Assembly (NCBI GenBank): GCA_003646935.1
Contig: QMLW01000116.1
Span: forward strand, 1-6,496
Direction of reading: 5' to 3'
Length of the DNA stretch: 6,496 nucleotides
Source of the DNA: Deltaproteobacteria bacterium
GTDB taxonomy: Bacteria; Desulfobacterota; DSM-4660; Desulfatiglandales; B25-G16
Positions 1-6,496 of this stretch are shown one piece after another (within the stretch, counting starts at the first letter, position 1; every line of letters begins with the position of its first letter). The notes beneath the pieces are model-generated. The model was not told the DNA's origin. It ran no database searches and saw only the letters and a list, made by a program, of their open reading frames with translations. Position numbers and translations under genes: made by a program.

Positions 1-416
1 GCCTTTATCCAGAATGAGGCATAGTAGGAGAACTTGATGCCCTTATGCGGATCGAATTTCTTAACCGCCTGTATCAGCCCGATATTTCCCTCCTGTATAA
101 GATCCATAAGGTTCTTCATCCAGAACCGGTGAAAATCCATGGCGATCTTTACCACCAGTCTGAGGTTTGCGAGGATGAGCATCTTAGCCGCTTCTTGATC
201 ATTCTGCTCCCTGTACCTGATGGCGAGCTCTATCTCCTCCTCCTTGGTGAGAAGCCTGTATCTCCTTATCTCCCACAAATACGCCTGGAGAGGATCATAG
301 GCAACCAGCGAGCTCTCTTTATCGGTCGGAACAGGCCTTGAATCGGACTGAGCCGCCCCTGCGAGATCGCCGATTCCCTCCGGGGCACTCTTCTGTCTTT
401 CTCTCTTTTCCTTCAT
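1..416 (-). CDS. rpoH: Sigma-70 family RNA polymerase sigma factor, N-terminal part, RpoH-like (3' end outside window)
   Basis: 138 complete codons are visible before the left edge. Sigma factors direct RNA polymerase to promoters; RpoH-type members control heat-shock genes. After a poorly conserved polar N-terminus (1-38), region 1.2 is seen at about 41-70 (DPLQAYLWEIRRYRLLTKEE), then regions 2.1-2.3 from about 78, with ANLRLVVKIA, DLIQEGNIGLIQAVKKFDP at 105-123 and SYYASFWIK at 130-138. There is no long region 1.1, which argues against a housekeeping RpoD, and the FWIK ending recalls the HWIKAE of RpoH. The RpoH box and region 4 are outside the window, so RpoS-like or another group 2/3 factor remains possible. 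The start ATG has AAGGA four bases upstream; the frame is also open upstream, so a GTG at 431 is a weaker alternative. It lies 77 bp after tyrS with no visible terminator. Confidence 0.88.
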   Translation of the reverse strand, partial: MKEKRERQKSAPEGIGDLAGAAQSDSRPVPTDKESSLVAYDPLQAYLWEIRRYRLLTKEEEIELAIRYREQNDQEAAKMLILANLRLVVKIAMDFHRFWMKNLMDLIQEGNIGLIQAVKKFDPHKGIKFSYYASFWIK

Positions 417-493
417 TCGTTCCTTGGGCACACTCCATAGGTGAACTGATGAGGGGGAATCTGAGCGCTGGTGAAGGGCAATGGGATGACCGA

Positions 494-1729
494 TTATGGA
501 TTTGTAATGTGAACTCTGAGGTATCTCTTCTTTCCCGCTCTCAGCAAGATGGCGTTGTTCCGTATATAATCAGGCCCGATCTTTGTTTCAAATGACCGGA
601 TCCTCTCTCCATTCACATAGGCACCCCCCTGGGAAATCAACCGCCTCGCTTGGCTTCTCGTGGTACAGAGTGCCGTATCCTGAAAGAGAATATAGGCCTC
701 AATGCCGTCACCGAGCTCCTCAAGGGTCATGGAATAGGTGGGAACTCCCTCAAGATCATCACCGGCCTTCTCGCCGAACAACTGTCCTGCAGCGCTTCTG
801 GCCCTCTCGGCCTCCTTCTGACCATGGCATAGCTTCGTCGTCTCGTAGGCCAGGACCTCTTTCGCCACTCGCGGGTCGTTACCCCCCAGCCCGGAAAGCT
901 CCTCTATCTCCTCCATGGGCAGAAAGGTGAAGTAGCAGAGGAACCTCTTGATATCCCTATCATCCGTATTAATCCAGTACTGGTAGTACTCGTAGGGGCA
1001 GGTAAGCTCTGGATCGAGCCATATAGTACCTCTGTGCGTTTTTCCCATTTTCTGGCCATCGGCAACCGTGATCAAGGGAAAGGTCAAACCATGGATAACC
1101 CCTCCCTCGAGCCTTCTGGTCAAATCAACGCCGGCCAAGATGTTCCCCCACTGATCATTGCCGCCCATCTGGAGGATACAGTCGTAGTGTTTATACAGAT
1201 GCCAGAAGTCATATGCCTGAAGGAGCATGTAATTGAACTCCAAAAAGCTCAGCCCTGATTCCAACCTCTGGCGATAGCTCTCTGCAGCCAACATCCGGTT
1301 GACGCTGAAATGTCTGCCAATATCCCTCAAGAACTCTATGTAGTTCAAGGGTGTCAGCCAATCCGCGTTGTTGACCATGAGGGCCTTTCCATCGCTGAAT
1401 TCGATAAACCGCGCAAGCTGCCTCTTTATACCCTCGGCATTGGCGTCGATCTCCTCCCTGGACATCACGCGTCTCGCCTCATCCTTACCGCTTGGATCTC
1501 CCACGAGGGCCGTTCCAGCCCCTACCACCGCAATGGGCCGATGCCCTTGCCGCTGCATATGCGCGAGCGACATGATGGGAAGCAGGCTCCCCACATGCAG
1601 GCTCTTCGCGGTGGGATCGAAGCCTATATAGCAACTAATCGGGGAGGCAAGCACTTCCCTGAGCATGCCCTCATCGGTTACCTGTTCAATAAACCCCCGC
1701 TCCTTAAAGATATCATACACGTTTTCCAA
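494..1729 (-). CDS. tyrS: Tyrosyl-tRNA synthetase, TTG start
   Basis: 411 residues, near the family's usual length (about 420). It charges tRNA-Tyr with tyrosine using ATP in the cytoplasm. It is a class I synthetase: the HIGH-type signature is HVGS at 45-48, following YIGFDPTAKSL; GDPSGKDEAR at about 77-86 is family-typical; the tyrosine pocket region includes QMGGNDQWGN at 187-196; the KMSKS-type loop is KMGKT at 227-231, matching the KFGKT style of bacterial TyrRS. The C-terminus holds an S4-like RNA-binding domain at about 345-405 (SQARRLISQGGAYVNGERI). The start is TTG, chosen because of a GGAGG site seven bases upstream and because ENVYDIFKERGF aligns with usual N-termini. There is no T-box-like leader in the 40-bp gap from rodZ, so it is probably read from the upstream operon. 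The gene looks intact. Very confident. Confidence 0.97.
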   Translation of the reverse strand: MENVYDIFKERGFIEQVTDEGMLREVLASPISCYIGFDPTAKSLHVGSLLPIMSLAHMQRQGHRPIAVVGAGTALVGDPSGKDEARRVMSREEIDANAEGIKRQLARFIEFSDGKALMVNNADWLTPLNYIEFLRDIGRHFSVNRMLAAESYRQRLESGLSFLEFNYMLLQAYDFWHLYKHYDCILQMGGNDQWGNILAGVDLTRRLEGGVIHGLTFPLITVADGQKMGKTHRGTIWLDPELTCPYEYYQYWINTDDRDIKRFLCYFTFLPMEEIEELSGLGGNDPRVAKEVLAYETTKLCHGQKEAERARSAAGQLFGEKAGDDLEGVPTYSMTLEELGDGIEAYILFQDTALCTTRSQARRLISQGGAYVNGERIRSFETKIGPDYIRNNAILLRAGKKRYLRVHITNP

Positions 1730-1736
1730 CTACCTA

Positions 1737-1741
1737 CCTCC
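1737..1741 (-). promoter_or_regulatory. Strong ribosome binding site that decides the TTG start of tyrS
   Basis: GGAGG on the minus strand lies seven bases before the TTG at 1729. No ATG is available at a sensible position, and the nearest alternative, a GTG at 1720, would put the site 16 bases away. The spacing therefore selects TTG. Confidence 0.75.
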
Positions 1742-1769
1742 AAGCTCTCCCCTCAATGCACTCGCCCTC

Positions 1770-2666
1770 TCACTGCTCATCCTTGGGCAGCTTTACTCTC
1801 ACCACCTTTCCTTCGACACCAAGTGTGCCAATCTCCTTACCGTTCAGGGAAAAATCGATTCCTCCTGCGTTACCCACGAGAATGTCAAATCCCTTCTGCG
1901 CCGTCCACGTAATGGTTTCTCCTGGCTGAAATAGGTACTCCTTAACCGGTTGATCATCCACAAAGATGGCAATCCAGGTTCGATCCCTCACATTCGCGGT
2001 GAGAATGTATCTCGGGGGAGGGGGTCCCTCCTCCTTTTGTTGCTCAACGGTGGCGATCTCAGCGAGATCCCCTTCCTCAACGGATTCTGGTGGTTCAATG
2101 GCCTCTTTCTCCCCTTCGCCTTCCTCCTCGATCCTTGAAGGGAGCTCCCCCTCTTCTTCTGTAACCCGGTCCCCTATCTCCTCCTGAACTGCTGTGCCCT
2201 TTTCCTCTTCAATGGGCTTCTCTGTTCTTAGGTACTGAAAGCTCTTGTCCACGAGCGAGACATCCGCCCGCATAAGATACGCGATGCTCGCGATCAAGGC
2301 CACTGCCAAAAGGGAAAGAATAATGCCCAGGGGCCACCGTTTCCTCCGAGGACTCACCTGTTTTAGGAGCTCCGCTTTATCCCCTTCAGCAGGGGAACTA
2401 TTCTCATAGAGCTCAAGCACCAACTCCTTGCTCAGCCTAAGGAAATCCGCATAGGTCTTGAGGAAGCCCTTCACGAAGACCTGTGAAGGAAGCTCATCCC
2501 AGCGCTCATGTTCCAATGCCTCAAGGGTATGACGCCGTATCCTCGTGGCCCTAAATGCCTCATCGAGCTCGATTTGCCGTTCCTCTCGGGTCCTCTTCAG
2601 CAGCTGTCCCAGGCCTACCTCTTCCTGGGCTTCCCCTCCAGCGTTGTTATGATTCCATGGGTCCAT
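1770..2666 (-). CDS. rodZ: RodZ-like cell-shape protein (HTH - membrane helix - DUF4115)
   Basis: 298 residues. RodZ spans the inner membrane and links the MreB cytoskeleton to the cell-wall elongation machinery. Domains in order: a cytoplasmic helix-turn-helix at about 18-88, with the family-typical stretch LEHERWDELPSQVFVKGFLK at 51-70; a basic patch RRKR at 107-110; one transmembrane helix at about 111-131; a glutamate-rich linker at about 151-214; and a C-terminal periplasmic DUF4115 beta domain at about 218-295, containing WIAIFVDDQP and a conserved GNAGGIDFSLNG segment. The basic residues before the membrane helix support cytoplasmic N-terminus and periplasmic C-terminus. In this family the HTH serves as a protein-protein contact with MreB, so the gene should not be read as a DNA-binding regulator. 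The start codon follows the surA stop directly and has a good ribosome binding site; it ends with TGA 40 bp before tyrS. Confidence 0.92.
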   Translation of the reverse strand: MDPWNHNNAGGEAQEEVGLGQLLKRTREERQIELDEAFRATRIRRHTLEALEHERWDELPSQVFVKGFLKTYADFLRLSKELVLELYENSSPAEGDKAELLKQVSPRRKRWPLGIILSLLAVALIASIAYLMRADVSLVDKSFQYLRTEKPIEEEKGTAVQEEIGDRVTEEEGELPSRIEEEGEGEKEAIEPPESVEEGDLAEIATVEQQKEEGPPPPRYILTANVRDRTWIAIFVDDQPVKEYLFQPGETITWTAQKGFDILVGNAGGIDFSLNGKEIGTLGVEGKVVRVKLPKDEQ

Positions 2667-3641
2667 CTAAAACACCACCTTGATAAAGGATTCCTCCCTG
2701 AGTTTGCTGAGCCACGCCGCGTATTTATCCTCAACCTTGCTCTTGAAGATCTCTGAGTAAATGGCATCGCGTACCGCTTCAAAGGGCTTTACCCCTTCCT
2801 TTCTTTCATCGATGAGCTGCACGATCTGAACGCCGTACGGGCACCTATGCAACTCAGTATATTCACCAGGGGAGAGTTTCACTATCCTTTTTTTGAGCGA
2901 TGGATCGAGTTGATCAAAGGGTATCCAACCGAGATATCCCCCTTCTGGTCCAGCGGGGCCCTGGGAATATGCCTTTGCCATATCGGAAAAATTCGCGCCT
3001 TCCTCCAAGTTCTTCACTATCTGCCCGCCCAAATCCCTTGCCGTAGCAAGCCCCTCCTTCGAGCCCGGATTGTCGATCTTCAGCAGGATCCGAGCCAGCT
3101 TTACCCTATGGGTCTCCGCAAATACCTCGATATGCTCCCGGTAGTAGTCCCTTAAATCCTCTTCCGTGATCACTATCTTGGATTTCACCTCATAGTTTAC
3201 CAAACGAGAACGCTCGATTTCCTTCTTTATCCGCTCCCTATACTGCTTGAGCGTGATGCCCTCTAATCTCAGGGCAGAGAGCAGTTCCTCTTGGGTCACA
3301 TTGTTTTCTTCTTTCAACTTCTCGATCGCCTCGTCGATATCCCTTTCCGTAACCTTTATTCCGAGTTTACGTATCTGCTGTTCTGTGATCTTCTGGTTAA
3401 TGAGATTATTCAACACAGCCCTGCGTACCTGGTAAAAACGGTCCTCATCTCTCAGCCTCAAATTCGCAACGCTGAGCCCGGTTACCTCCTCGATGGAGTT
3501 GTTGAGCTCAAAGAGGGTGATGATGTCGCTGTTCACCGTCGCTACCACTCTATTGGTTATCTCCGCGCGTAGATCATAGGGTGCCACCGTGCAGAGCATA
3601 CAGAGCAAAGCGAGGACAAAGGCCACGCTACCCTTGCTCAT
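2667..3641 (-). CDS. surA: SurA-like periplasmic chaperone with one parvulin domain
   Basis: 324 residues from the chosen ATG. SurA proteins escort unfolded outer-membrane proteins across the periplasm. Residues 1-26 form a signal peptide (Lys3, hydrophobic core about 6-20, likely cleavage after Ala26 in LRA). A SurA N-terminal chaperone domain follows (RVVATVNSDIIT at about 31-42, helical to about 165), then one parvulin domain at about 177-280 with GGYLGW, and a C-terminal helix ending in KVVF, typical of the family. E. coli SurA has two parvulin domains; this shorter single-domain form is common elsewhere. Both canonical parvulin histidines are replaced: Arg184 in LARILLK and Gln272 in YGVQIV, so isomerase activity is doubtful and a pure chaperone role is likely. 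An in-frame extension to an ATG at 3761 would add 40 arginine-rich residues ahead of the signal peptide and is unlikely. The stop codon touches the start of rodZ. The symbol is given by similarity of domain order. Confidence 0.9.
   Translation of the reverse strand: MSKGSVAFVLALLCMLCTVAPYDLRAEITNRVVATVNSDIITLFELNNSIEEVTGLSVANLRLRDEDRFYQVRRAVLNNLINQKITEQQIRKLGIKVTERDIDEAIEKLKEENNVTQEELLSALRLEGITLKQYRERIKKEIERSRLVNYEVKSKIVITEEDLRDYYREHIEVFAETHRVKLARILLKIDNPGSKEGLATARDLGGQIVKNLEEGANFSDMAKAYSQGPAGPEGGYLGWIPFDQLDPSLKKRIVKLSPGEYTELHRCPYGVQIVQLIDERKEGVKPFEAVRDAIYSEIFKSKVEDKYAAWLSKLREESFIKVVF
2675..2680 (-). promoter_or_regulatory. Ribosome binding site of rodZ, inside the end of surA
   Basis: AGGTGG lies eight bases before the rodZ ATG and within the last codons of the surA-like gene. 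The surA TAG stop and the rodZ ATG are directly adjacent (TAGATG), an arrangement that favours translational coupling. Confidence 0.65.
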
Positions 3642-3644
3642 GAT

Positions 3645-3651
3645 CCTCTCC
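3645..3651 (-). promoter_or_regulatory. Ribosome binding site that decides the surA-like start
   Basis: GGAGAGG on the minus strand ends three bases before the ATG at 3641; its GGAG part is six bases away. This fixes the start at 3641 rather than at the in-frame ATG at 3761, which overlaps the end of the upstream gene. The ATG at 3641 is also directly followed by a signal peptide. Confidence 0.7.
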
Positions 3652-3747
3652 GAGCTTCTCGGCCGTCTGCCAGGCACCTCACGGCAATACCTGGATCGGG
3701 AAAATCCCAGGCGGGACAAGGCCGAGCTTTGCCATGTTCGCACCGGA

Positions 3748-4698
3748 CTAATGATCCTCATTCATCGTCCTTATCGTATCCAAGAGGGTGTAGTTCACGG
3801 TAACGGGGTAGGTCTTCCTCAACTCGTCAAGCCACCGGGTGTAATAACGCTCTCTATCCTTGCTGAGAAGGGTCTCCTCTATCTCCCCCATCACCTCCAG
3901 GAGGTCTTTGCTCCCGGCCAACTCCCGTTCTACCACCTTTATCAGGTGGAAGCCGTAGGGCGTTTTAATAATGGGGCTTATCTGCCCAACTGGTAGAGAA
4001 AATGCCGCCTCAGCGAGGCCCTGAGGAAGCATATCCTTGGTGTACCAGTTCATTCCACAGTCTCCCTGAATACCATGGTTGAGGGAAAACCCCTGCACCA
4101 TCTTCTCCATGTCTTCTCCACCCTTGAGCCGCGACAGCACGGCTTCCGCATCGCTCCTCGAGTTGGCAATGACATGTATGAATTTCACCCGTGGGGGATG
4201 CGAAAACTCCCCGCGCCTCTGCTCGTAGTATGATCGGATCGCTTCATAGGAAATAGTGCCTATTGACTCGGTCCGCTCCCCAACGATCTTTCGAATGAGT
4301 AGTTGTTCTCCTAGTCTTTGCTTCCACTCATTATATTCTATGCACCTCGTCAAGAGGGTTTCCTTGAAGCTATCCTCCGGATAATCCCTCATGATATCCT
4401 GTATGGCCCTTTCCAGCTCAATTTCATCCAACCGAATACCCTTGTCCTTCCCATACTCCAGAATCAGGGAATCATCCACGATCTTGTTCACAAGGCCATT
4501 AATGGATGCCCAGACAACGCTCAGGGGGATGCCGTTTTCAATGGAGGTGAACTTCACGATTCTGGTAATATCCTTTCCTGTAATCGATCGATCACCTACC
4601 CTGATGATCACGCCTAGATTGGACTCCGTGCTGGTGGAACAGGCCGACCATGTACAGATCACAAGCATACCCAACAATGAAACGACGCGATATCTCAT
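3748..4698 (-). CDS. Parvulin-type peptidyl-prolyl cis-trans isomerase, probable lipoprotein
   Basis: 316 residues. It probably catalyses proline cis/trans isomerisation in envelope proteins and helps them fold. The N-terminus has arginines at 2 and 4, a hydrophobic core at about 5-17 and Cys20 in WSAC, which suggests a lipoprotein signal; the tryptophan at -3 is atypical of a lipobox, so a plain signal anchor is possible. Residues about 30-165 form a charged, mostly helical SurA_N/PpiD-like chaperone region. The parvulin domain spans about 168-260, with both conserved histidines visible (His175 in FIHVIA, His251 in YGFHLIKV) and a GDCG motif at 212-215. The ATG is the only plausible start: an in-frame TAG lies just upstream with no other start codon between, although the ribosome binding site is weak. 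It lies 119 bp after mfd and before a second parvulin gene. PrsA/PpiD-like names are possible; the exact subfamily cannot be settled here. Confidence 0.9.
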   Translation of the reverse strand: MRYRVVSLLGMLVICTWSACSTSTESNLGVIIRVGDRSITGKDITRIVKFTSIENGIPLSVVWASINGLVNKIVDDSLILEYGKDKGIRLDEIELERAIQDIMRDYPEDSFKETLLTRCIEYNEWKQRLGEQLLIRKIVGERTESIGTISYEAIRSYYEQRRGEFSHPPRVKFIHVIANSRSDAEAVLSRLKGGEDMEKMVQGFSLNHGIQGDCGMNWYTKDMLPQGLAEAAFSLPVGQISPIIKTPYGFHLIKVVERELAGSKDLLEVMGEIEETLLSKDRERYYTRWLDELRKTYPVTVNYTLLDTIRTMNEDH

Positions 4699-4747
4699 GG
4701 TGCCCGGATACCCTTTAAAAAACGAATCGACCTACTCTAACTATCTC

Positions 4748-4776
4748 AAATTACAGCTTTATCAGTTTATTTGCAA
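4748..4776 (-). promoter_or_regulatory. Weak candidate sigma-70 promoter in the mfd/parvulin gap
   Basis: On the minus strand TTGCAA (4776-4771) is followed after 17 bases by TAATTT (4753-4748). This matches the TTGACA box at 4 of 6 positions and the TATAAT box at 3 of 6, including the first two bases and the final T. Transcription would start near 4741, leaving roughly 43 untranslated bases before the parvulin start at 4698. The gap of 119 bp is the longest between genes here and is locally AT-rich, which is compatible with an internal promoter, but a match this poor can arise by chance. Confidence 0.22.
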
Positions 4777-4817
4777 GGACAATCTCTCCTCCTCTCCAAT
4801 CGAACGCTGCATTGGCC

Positions 4818-6496
4818 TTACAGGGATTTAGAAAGCCCGTCAACGATCTCCTCTGCCTCCTCGAGAATCGCCAGGGATCCCCGCTGGCTGCTCGCAATCA
4901 TGAGCTTCTGATCCGATAGAAAACGGAAACGCTCGGGCCGGCTCATCGCGTTCTCAACGAGATGAGAACTGGGCAGCGGTGTGTCCTTTGAGAAGGAAAA
5001 TATCATGGAGGAATCCGCAATATCGAGCCTCGTCGATCCAATCCTCTTAAGGCCTATCTTGATCCTGATAATGGCGAGAAGATTGGCCACCTCCGTGGGT
5101 GGCGGGCCGAACCTATCCTCGATCTCACGTGCTATTTCCTCTAATTCGGCCACCTCCTTAATAGTAGACAGACGCTTATAGATGTCAAGTCTGACATCGC
5201 TCTCCTCGATATACCGTCGGGGGATGAATATCGGTAGATCGGTAATTACCTCAGGGGATATTTCCTCATGCCAGACCTCTCCCTTGAGCTCAGCCAAGGC
5301 CTGCTCTACCAACTTCAGGTAGAGCTCATACCCGATGGCCTTGATATGGCCAGATTGACTGAAACCGAGTATATTTCCCCCTCCCCGTATCCTCAAATCG
5401 TGCAGGGCAATGTTAACCCCTGAGCCTAATTGTGAAAAATCCATCAATACCTTTATCCTCTTTTGCGCATCACCGTTGAGTGTGGCGTGACCGGAGATCA
5501 GGAGATAGGCATAGGCCTTCACATTCGCTCTTCCCACCCTCCCCCTGAGCTGATAAATCTCGGAAAGCCCGAAACGATCAACGGCGTTGATGATAATGGT
5601 GTTGGCGGAAGGAATATCCAGCCCCGAATCTATAATCGTGGTGCACACCAGCACATCGGTCTCCTTTGCCAAGAATCTCATCATTGCCCTCTCGAGATCC
5701 CTCTCCTTCATCTGACCGTGGGCAATGTCGAACCTGGCTTGAGGCACGAGAGCTTGCAACTTGTGCGCCATTCGGTCAATGGTCTGAACCCGGTTGTGGA
5801 CGAAAAAGACCTGTCCACCCCTGCCCAGCTCCCTGTCTATGGCCTTTGCTATGATGCCCTCATCATATTTTGCCACGTACGTCTGAATGGAGAGCCTGTC
5901 CGCAGGTGGAGTCTGAATAGTGCTGAGGTCCCTGACTCCCATCAGGCTCATATGCAGCGTCCTCGGGATAGGCGTTGCGGTCATGGCGAGCACATCAACG
6001 GATTGACGAAACTTCTTCAACTTCTCCTTTGCCCGTACACCGAAGCGTTGTTCTTCGTCGATTATGAGGAGGCCCAGTTCCTTGAACTCCACGTCATCGG
6101 AGAGGATTCGATGGGTCCCGATGATGATATCAATTGTCCCCATCCGCAACTCACGCACGATCCGCATCTGTTCCCTGGGGGTAAGAAAGCGGCTGAGCGC
6201 CGCAATCCTCACGGGGTGGGCGGCGAAGCGCTTTGAGAATGTCTGATAGTGCTGCTCTGCCAACACCGTTGTCGGCACTAAAACACCTACCTGTTTACCG
6301 TCGGCAACTGCCTTGAACGTAGCCCTCATGGCTACCTCTGTCTTACCGAATCCCACGTCACCACAGATAAGCCGATCCATGGGCCGCTCGGATTCCATAT
6401 CAGCGAGCACCTCATCGATGACCGTGCTTTGGTCGGCAGTCTCCTCATACTCGAAGTTCGCCTCGAATTCCCTATAATAGGTATCCGGTTTAGAGA
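4818..6496 (-). CDS. mfd: Transcription-repair coupling factor Mfd, C-terminal part (5' end outside window)
   Basis: Mfd is a cytoplasmic ATP-driven DNA translocase that pushes RNA polymerase stalled at lesions off the template and recruits UvrA for nucleotide excision repair. The frame is open to the right edge, so 558 residues are visible against about 1150 in E. coli Mfd; the UvrB-like and RNA polymerase-binding domains lie outside. Fragment numbering: YEETADQ near 17-23 precedes the motor; Walker A GDVGFGKTE 45-53; DEEQ box 146-149; TATPIPRT 172-179; QLRGRVGRA 315-323; an arginine/glycine-rich stretch RIRGGGNILG at about 368-377 in the translocation region; then a D7-type C-terminal domain from about 418. 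All motifs look intact, so the enzyme is probably functional. An apparent GTG start at 6410 is internal, because homology continues upstream of it. The stop is TAA. The RecG family shares the motor but lacks this C-terminal domain. Very confident. Confidence 0.97.
   Translation of the reverse strand, partial: SKPDTYYREFEANFEYEETADQSTVIDEVLADMESERPMDRLICGDVGFGKTEVAMRATFKAVADGKQVGVLVPTTVLAEQHYQTFSKRFAAHPVRIAALSRFLTPREQMRIVRELRMGTIDIIIGTHRILSDDVEFKELGLLIIDEEQRFGVRAKEKLKKFRQSVDVLAMTATPIPRTLHMSLMGVRDLSTIQTPPADRLSIQTYVAKYDEGIIAKAIDRELGRGGQVFFVHNRVQTIDRMAHKLQALVPQARFDIAHGQMKERDLERAMMRFLAKETDVLVCTTIIDSGLDIPSANTIIINAVDRFGLSEIYQLRGRVGRANVKAYAYLLISGHATLNGDAQKRIKVLMDFSQLGSGVNIALHDLRIRGGGNILGFSQSGHIKAIGYELYLKLVEQALAELKGEVWHEEISPEVITDLPIFIPRRYIEESDVRLDIYKRLSTIKEVAELEEIAREIEDRFGPPPTEVANLLAIIRIKIGLKRIGSTRLDIADSSMIFSFSKDTPLPSSHLVENAMSRPERFRFLSDQKLMIASSQRGSLAILEEAEEIVDGLSKSL

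Noticed and set aside
319..438. Small out-of-frame minus-strand ORF (39 codons, ATG at 438) overlapping the sigma factor start, considered as a regulatory leader peptide
   Set aside because: It has no recognisable ribosome binding site and mostly runs inside the sigma gene in another frame; chance is the simpler explanation.
417..493. RNA thermometer ahead of the RpoH-like gene
   Set aside because: Only about four-base complements to the AAGGA site could be found by eye (CCTT and TTCC runs upstream). That is too little to support a thermosensor fold without computed folding or covariation.
1310..1912. Plus-strand open frame of 200 codons opposite tyrS and the rodZ end
   Set aside because: It is antisense to the conserved TyrRS catalytic domain, and I see no recognisable domain or good start context. 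It is best explained as a shadow frame.
2400..2620. Helix-turn-helix in the RodZ-like protein read as a transcriptional regulator
   Set aside because: The whole architecture (HTH, basic patch, membrane helix, linker, DUF4115) is that of RodZ, where the HTH serves as a contact for MreB.
3642..3761. 40-residue N-terminal extension of the SurA-like protein from the ATG at 3761
   Set aside because: It would place an arginine-rich stretch before a clear signal peptide and overlap the upstream gene. The ATG at 3641 has a good ribosome binding site and directly precedes the signal peptide.
3589..3996. Plus-strand open frame of 135 codons across the parvulin/surA junction
   Set aside because: It is antisense to two well-supported genes and has no recognisable protein features.
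4796..4815. CCAAT/ATTGG inverted repeat just after the mfd stop, considered as a terminator
   Set aside because: The stem has only five pairs with a ten-base loop and no T-run follows, so it is not a credible intrinsic terminator.
5463..6236. Plus-strand open frame of 257 codons opposite mfd
   Set aside because: It lies wholly antisense to strongly conserved Mfd helicase motifs. Its translation is rich in His, Pro and Arg with no recognisable domain, as expected for a codon-bias shadow.

Overview
The window is a compact, single-strand gene cluster from a Gram-negative bacterium. All six supported genes lie on the minus strand, so they read from the right edge to the left. In transcription order they are: the 3' part of mfd (transcription-repair coupling factor), a parvulin-type peptidyl-prolyl isomerase that looks like a lipoprotein, a SurA-like periplasmic chaperone/parvulin, a RodZ-like cell-shape protein, tyrS (tyrosyl-tRNA synthetase), and the 5' part of a sigma-70 family factor that looks RpoH-like. 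Both edges cut a gene.

Lineage: periplasmic SurA-type chaperones, RodZ and an RpoH-like sigma factor point to a Gram-negative. The mfd - parvulin - SurA arrangement resembles what I recall from deltaproteobacteria (Desulfobacterota). Base composition looks close to balanced. AGG/AGA arginine and ATA isoleucine codons are frequent, for example in the sigma factor. The assignment to Desulfobacterota is inference; the sequence does not prove it.

Layout: 4818-6496 mfd C-terminal half (helicase motor and D7 domain); 4699-4817 a 119-bp gap, the only one with even a weak promoter-like pair; 3748-4698 lipoprotein-like parvulin; 3642-3747 a gap with a small inverted repeat; 2667-3641 SurA-like gene; 1770-2666 rodZ, whose start codon abuts the surA stop; 1730-1769 a short gap with a strong ribosome binding site; 494-1729 tyrS with a TTG start; 417-493 a short gap; 1-416 sigma factor start. 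No convincing intrinsic terminator was found between genes, so one transcript or a few overlapping ones is likely.

How the genes fit together: the two parvulins, RodZ and an RpoH-like factor all concern envelope protein folding, cell shape or proteotoxic stress, while mfd and tyrS are information-processing housekeeping genes. The most notable point is that the two neighbouring parvulins differ at the conserved histidines: the upstream lipoprotein-like one keeps both, the SurA-like one has neither. I see no mobile element, CRISPR array, RNA gene or clearly novel system. This is mostly ordinary core-genome sequence with a few details worth checking.
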